From contig DFGM01000141.1 of the NCBI GenBank assembly GCA_002371755.1, forward strand, positions 798-17,805: DNA of 17,008 bases, written 5' to 3'. Under the pieces are notes generated by a model. That model was given only the letters and a program-made list of their open reading frames with translations, was not told the DNA's origin and did no database searches. Of the stretch, positions 13,453 through 17,008 are shown one piece after another (the stretch's first letter is position 1; every line of letters begins with the position of its first letter). The DNA is from Verrucomicrobia bacterium UBA3750. GTDB taxonomy: Bacteria; Verrucomicrobiota; Kiritimatiellia; RFP12; UBA1067. Made by a program: the position numbers and the translations under genes.

Positions 13453-14364
13453 ATGAAACGGATAATCATCTTTACCGCAATAAACTTCGCCGTGCTCATC
13501 ATGCTGAGCATCACAACTTCGATTGTGGCGAGCCTCTTCGGCGCGAATCTCGAAGAACTTTTCGGCGACTATTCCAACCTCGCGGCGTTTTCGCTCGTCT
13601 TCGGCTTCGGAGGTGCGATGATTTCGCTCCTCATCTCGAAACCAATGGCGAAATGGACGACCGGCGCCCAGACGATTACGGGCGACGAGGGCGAGAGAGA
13701 GCGTTGGCTCGTATCTACCATCGAAGACCTCGCTCGCCGCGCAAACGTCAAAATGCCCGAAGTTGCGATCTACCCGGGCGCACCGAACGCATTTGCTACG
13801 GGAGCCTTCAAAAACTCCGCCCTCGTCGCCGTTTCCACCGGCATACTCGATGGAATGCGGCGCGACGAATTGCGCGCCGTCCTGGGCCACGAAATCTCGC
13901 ATGTCGCCAATGGCGACATGGTTACGATGTGCCTTGCGCAGGGCGTCCTCAACGTCTTCGTGCTCTTTTTCTCCCGCGTTGCCGCGACAATAGTCGGCAA
14001 TGCCATGAACGGCAACTCTTCGCGCAGCCGCTCTTCGGACCGCAGCGGCATTGCCTACTACTTCCTCGTGCGCCTCTTCGAAATGGCACTCGGGCTCATC
14101 GCCGCCATAATGACATGCTGGTTTTCGCGAAAGCGCGAATTCGCGGCCGATGCCGGCAGTGCGCGCCTGCTCGGTTCGCCTTCGCCCATGATCGCGGCGT
14201 TGAGGCGTCTTGACGATATGTCCACAGGCAAACTGCCCGATTCGATGCAGGCGTTCGGCATCGCGAGCCCGAAACGTTCTGAATCGCTCTTTGCGACGCA
14301 TCCTTCCATAGAAAGACGCATTGAAGCCTTGCAGAATCTCCAATTCGGCGACTTTACGCGATGA
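13453..14364 (+). CDS. htpX: Membrane zinc metalloprotease HtpX (M48 family)
   Basis: A 303-residue HtpX, an inner-membrane protease that degrades misfolded membrane proteins together with FtsH. Two N-terminal spans at about 4-26 and 43-62 precede the catalytic domain. The zinc motif HEISH is at 146-150 in GHEISHVANGDM, with the third ligand Glu229 in REFAADAGSA, so it should be active. Two more hydrophobic segments (about 160-182 and 203-223) lie between them. AGAAGGGA precedes the ATG at 13453. In many bacteria htpX is controlled by envelope stress systems; here only a housekeeping-like extended -10 is visible. It overlaps the next gene by ATGA. Confidence 0.93.
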   Translation: MKRIIIFTAINFAVLIMLSITTSIVASLFGANLEELFGDYSNLAAFSLVFGFGGAMISLLISKPMAKWTTGAQTITGDEGERERWLVSTIEDLARRANVKMPEVAIYPGAPNAFATGAFKNSALVAVSTGILDGMRRDELRAVLGHEISHVANGDMVTMCLAQGVLNVFVLFFSRVAATIVGNAMNGNSSRSRSSDRSGIAYYFLVRLFEMALGLIAAIMTCWFSRKREFAADAGSARLLGSPSPMIAALRRLDDMSTGKLPDSMQAFGIASPKRSESLFATHPSIERRIEALQNLQFGDFTR

Positions 14365-16352
14365 AGGAGACGCTGCGCGAGGTTTGCGCACTTGTCCGCG
14401 CCGGCGGCGGCACGGCTTTTGCGGTAGGCGGCGCGGTGCGCGATTCCATCCTCGGGATGGAACCGAAAGACGTCGATCTCGAAGTCTTTGGCCTCGCCCC
14501 GGAGAAACTGCGCACCATCCTCGCAAAACGGTTCCGTCTCGATGAGGTAGGCGCGAGCTTTGGCGTTCTGAAACTCCACGGACTCGACATCGACGTTGCA
14601 ATCCCCCGCCGTGAAACAAAACTCGGCGAGGGCCACCGCGCCTTCGGCTTCGACTTCGACCCCTCCCTCACTCTCGCAGAAGCAGCCTCGCGCCGCGACT
14701 TTACGATAAACGCCATCTACTCGGACCCGCTTTCCGGCGAGACTTTAGATCCGTGGGGCGGCGTGAAAGACCTCGAAAATCGCGTCCTGAGACACGTTTC
14801 CGCGCATTTTGCGGAGGATCCCTTGCGCGTCTTGAGGGGAATGCAGTTCGTGGCGAGATTCGATCTCACACCCGCCCCGGAGACGCTTGCCATATGCCGC
14901 ACGATGACGCCGGAGAACCTCCCGCCGGAACGTCTTTTCGAGGAATGGCGGAAGCTAATCGTCAAAGGTCGGCGCATTTCCCGCGGCCTGAACTTCCTTA
15001 AAGATGTTGGATGGCTCGAATATTATCCCGAACTCGCCGCGCTTGTCGGGTGCGAACAGGCCAAAGAATGGCATCCTGAAGGGGACGTCTGGAACCATAC
15101 GCTATGTTCGCTGGACGCCTTTGCCTCGCAATGCGCCGGGAAAGACGAAGATGAGCGCCTGATAATCGGGCTCGCCGTGTTGTGCCACGACTTCGGCAAA
15201 CCCGCCACATCGTTTTTCGACAAGGCGAAAGGGCGGATACGTTCACTGGGGCATGACGAGGCCGGCCTCGCCCCTACCCTTTCCTTTTTAAAGCGTCTCA
15301 CGAACGAGGAGCGCATATTGAAGGAAGTGCCGCCCCTGGTGCGGCTCCATATGCGCCCGTATGCGATGTGGAAGGGGAAGAGCGGCGAAAACGCCATCCG
15401 CCGCCTCGCCTCGGAAGTAAAACGCATAGACCGCCTCGTCGCCGTATGCTCGGCAGACGATGCAGGCCGCCCGCCGTTCCCCTCCGAACCTGAACCCCTC
15501 CAGTGGCTCTTGGCAGAGGCCGAACGCCTCGCCATCAAAGACTCCATCCCCAAACCCATCCTCCTCGGCCGTCATCTCCTCGCCAACGGCTTCAAGCCGG
15601 GCGAAAAGCTCGGCCGCACCTTGAAAGCCGTCTATGAAGCACAGCTCGACGGCCAAATCAAGGACCTCGATTCCGCCATCGCCCTCGCGTCGCGTCTCCA
15701 CTCTCAACCGCCGCCAGTCTTGATTTGGGATTGGAATGGCACCCTCTTGGACGATACTTCCGCCGCTTTCGAGACCCTTAACATCATGCTTGCCGAGCGC
15801 GGAGCCAAACCAATCACTATGCGTTTCTACCTCGACAACTTCTCGTTCCCGGTCCGCCCCTTCTACGAGAAAATCGGCATGGTCCTTGAAAACGAAGATT
15901 GGGACGCGCTCGCCCAGGAATATCACGATATATATTTCACCCGCCCGAAACGCCTCAACCAGCAAGCAAAGGCGGCACTCGCCAAAGCCGCAAAGGCCGG
16001 AGCCAGCCAAATCGTCCTTTCCGCTCTCAGGCAGGACTACCTGGAGCGCGAAACCGCCGCCTATGGCGTCGGGGAGTTTATGGACGCTCTCTACGGCGTA
16101 GACAACCTCGACGGCGCGAGCAAACTCGCCCGTGGCAAGGCGATGATGACGGAAATTCGCCAAAAATACGGTCCCGAGTCGCGTTTTGTGATGATTGGAG
16201 ACGCTTTGCACGATAAGGAAGTCGCCGATGAACTGGGCATCGCTTGCGTTCTTTGCGGCACGGGCAGCCATGCGGCGTGGCGACTTCGCGAAGTGGCAGA
16301 TACAGCAGATGGACTCATCGAAGCCGTCGAAAAGGCTCTTTTGCCTGCCTAA
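14361..16352 (+). CDS. tRNA nucleotidyltransferase (CCA-type, HD domain) fused to a HAD hydrolase
   Basis: A 663-residue protein. Residues 1-210 form a class II nucleotidyltransferase: GGAVRD (23-28), metal-binding DVD (37-39), RRDFTINAIY (111-120) and EDPLRVLRGMQFVARF (152-167). A linked HD domain follows with WNH (244-246) and HDFGKP (276-281), and its end (400-443, LLGRHLLANGFKPGEKLG) is typical of such enzymes. From about 453 a complete HAD domain is joined: motif I DWNGT (457-461), motif II Ser554, a motif III lysine near 588-593, and motif IV GDALHD (613-618). Usual HAD phosphatases have DxD in motif I; here the second Asp is Asn459. CCA-adding versus A-adding or poly(A) activity cannot be decided by eye. 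The start overlaps the htpX stop as ATGA. Confidence 0.88.
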   Translation: MKETLREVCALVRAGGGTAFAVGGAVRDSILGMEPKDVDLEVFGLAPEKLRTILAKRFRLDEVGASFGVLKLHGLDIDVAIPRRETKLGEGHRAFGFDFDPSLTLAEAASRRDFTINAIYSDPLSGETLDPWGGVKDLENRVLRHVSAHFAEDPLRVLRGMQFVARFDLTPAPETLAICRTMTPENLPPERLFEEWRKLIVKGRRISRGLNFLKDVGWLEYYPELAALVGCEQAKEWHPEGDVWNHTLCSLDAFASQCAGKDEDERLIIGLAVLCHDFGKPATSFFDKAKGRIRSLGHDEAGLAPTLSFLKRLTNEERILKEVPPLVRLHMRPYAMWKGKSGENAIRRLASEVKRIDRLVAVCSADDAGRPPFPSEPEPLQWLLAEAERLAIKDSIPKPILLGRHLLANGFKPGEKLGRTLKAVYEAQLDGQIKDLDSAIALASRLHSQPPPVLIWDWNGTLLDDTSAAFETLNIMLAERGAKPITMRFYLDNFSFPVRPFYEKIGMVLENEDWDALAQEYHDIYFTRPKRLNQQAKAALAKAAKAGASQIVLSALRQDYLERETAAYGVGEFMDALYGVDNLDGASKLARGKAMMTEIRQKYGPESRFVMIGDALHDKEVADELGIACVLCGTGSHAAWRLREVADTADGLIEAVEKALLPA

Positions 16353-16374
16353 AAGAGAGGATATATTGTAGGAA

Positions 16375-16803
16375 ATGCGCGCAATTCTATCATTAGGCTC
16401 AAATATCCATCCGCGGCGCGAGTATATCGAACGCGCACTAGATATGCTTTCGACGCTCCCGGAAACCCGTCTCGTCGCCAAAAGCGACCTGGAAGAGACC
16501 GAACCGCAGGATGTGCCGGCAGAGTTCGCCCACATGAAGTTCCTCAACATGGTCGCTGTTTTCGATACGGGACTCGAGGTGCATGAGTTTTCCCGCGCCA
16601 TGCATGATATAGAGGATAGGCTCGGCCGCGTCCGCCTCGTTCGCAACGGACCTAGGACGATTGATATAGACCTCATTGACTTCGGCGGCATGCGCCTTCA
16701 GGAAAAAGAGCTCACCCTCCCCCACCCGAGGGCACATTTGCGCACCTTCGTGCTCTCTCCCCTCTCCCGACTAGGCATAACGCTCCCCATGCCCATTGGC
16801 TGA
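16375..16803 (+). CDS. folK: 6-hydroxymethyl-7,8-dihydropterin pyrophosphokinase
   Basis: A 142-residue HPPK, the folate-pathway enzyme that transfers pyrophosphate from ATP to 6-hydroxymethyl-dihydropterin. The start MRAILSLGSNIHPRREYIERAL, the middle FLNMVAVFDT, the catalytic NGPRTIDIDLIDF (91-103, metal ligands Asp97 and Asp99) and the ending LPHPRAHLRTFVLSPL are all family hallmarks. It is a little shorter than the 155-160 residues common in the family. The last six residues LPMPIG are encoded by the first unit of the 22-bp-period repeat array. It follows the CCA-HAD gene by 22 bp and is probably in the same unit; the ribosome binding site (GTAGGAA) sits unusually close to the ATG. No folP, folB or folE is in view. 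Confidence 0.92.
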   Translation: MRAILSLGSNIHPRREYIERALDMLSTLPETRLVAKSDLEETEPQDVPAEFAHMKFLNMVAVFDTGLEVHEFSRAMHDIEDRLGRVRLVRNGPRTIDIDLIDFGGMRLQEKELTLPHPRAHLRTFVLSPLSRLGITLPMPIG

Positions 16804-16953
16804 AAATCCAATGCCCATCACTTTGGAATCCAATGGGCATTGGTCAGGAATCCAATGGGCATTGGTTTGGAATCCAATGGGCATTGGATTCGGATTCAAT
16901 GCCCATTGGTCGCCCGCCCAATGCCCATTGGTTTCCCAACCGATGCGCATGGG
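16786..16953 (+). repeat. Array of eight near-palindromic 14-bp units at exact 22-bp period
   Basis: Units start at 16786, 16808, 16830, 16852, 16874, 16896, 16918 and 16940, every 22 bp without exception. The core is CCAATG-NN-CATTGG. The middle is CC in units 1, 2, 6 and 7 and GG in units 3-5, so the latter are the exact reverse complement of unit 7. Units 3, 4, 5 and 7 are perfect; units 1, 2, 6 and 8 carry substitutions (unit 8 is CCGATGCGCATGGG). The 8-bp spacers vary, though three of them end in GGAAT. Unit 1 lies inside the end of folK. Each unit can form a 5-bp stem with a 4-base loop, or be a two-fold protein site; 22 bp is about two helical turns. Function is unknown. Confidence 0.93.
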
Positions 16954-16986
16954 GCGGATATCGGCTCGCGGGGCGACGGGCAGCGC

Positions 16987-17007
16987 GGCGGGCAGGGTCT
17001 GCCCGCC
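16987..17007 (+). terminator. GC-rich hairpin at the window edge, possible terminator
   Basis: GGCGGGCAG (16987-16995) pairs perfectly with CTGCCCGCC (16999-17007) around the 3-base loop GGT. The window ends one base later, so it cannot be seen whether a T-run follows. It could end the htpX-folK unit or belong to a convergent neighbour. The bases between the repeat array and this hairpin (16954-16986) are very GC-rich and show no gene. Confidence 0.4.
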
Positions 17008-17008
17008 C

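Noticed and set aside
13642..13656. CCAATGGCGAAATGG in htpX as a further copy of the repeat
   Set aside because: Only the left half-site matches and the spacing of the right half is wrong; it is ordinary coding sequence.
16786..16953. CRISPR array reading of the 22-bp repeats
   Set aside because: Units of 14 bp and spacers of 8 bp are far below CRISPR sizes, units switch orientation, and no cas gene is present.

Overview
The window is a gene-dense, single-strand (+) stretch of a bacterial chromosome with fairly high GC by eye. It opens inside the 3' end of tuf and runs through a classic translation/secretion block: tuf, rpmG, tRNA-Trp(CCA), secE, nusG, rplK, rplA, rplJ, rplL. A strong intrinsic terminator follows rplL, where most bacteria would continue into rpoB-rpoC. 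No phage, IS or CRISPR element was seen. Host assignment is inference only: one fused SecDF chain, a Ser/Thr kinase fused to Sel1 repeats, Hsp33 and a GspF-like N-terminal module would fit a Gram-negative-type bacterium, possibly of the Verrucomicrobiota/Kiritimatiellae (PVC) group, but none of these is diagnostic.

Five transcription units can be proposed. (1) tuf to rplL (1-3546). (2) secG, a hemolysin III/PAQR membrane protein and an NAD-dependent epimerase (3580-5775). (3) hslO (Hsp33), alr (alanine racemase) and a kinase-Sel1 receptor-like protein (5793-9298). (4) secDF, plsY and an unrecognised membrane protein (9302-13410). (5) htpX, a tRNA nucleotidyltransferase-HD-HAD fusion and folK (13415 to the end). 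Units 2-5 each begin with a near-identical extended -10 promoter of the form TNTGSTAWAAT or a close variant (TATGC/TATGG/TTTGG then TATAAT or TAAAAT), and each lies just downstream of a GC-rich hairpin that may end the unit before it. ATGA overlaps (rplK/rplA, hslO/alr, htpX/cca) indicate translational coupling.

Functionally the window combines translation, Sec export (secE, secG and secDF within 11.5 kb), envelope building and quality control (alr, plsY, htpX), redox chaperoning (hslO), tRNA 3'-end repair and folate synthesis.

The most unusual item is at the 3' end. Eight near-palindromic 14-bp units (CCAATG-GG/CC-CATTGG type) are spaced at exactly 22 bp from 16786 to 16953, separated by variable 8-bp spacers. 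The first unit forms the last codons of folK. Other points of interest are the CCA enzyme-HAD phosphatase fusion with an Asn in the HAD motif I, three consecutive perfect hairpins inside the start of the hemolysin III gene, and the uncharacterised GspF-N-like membrane protein between plsY and htpX.
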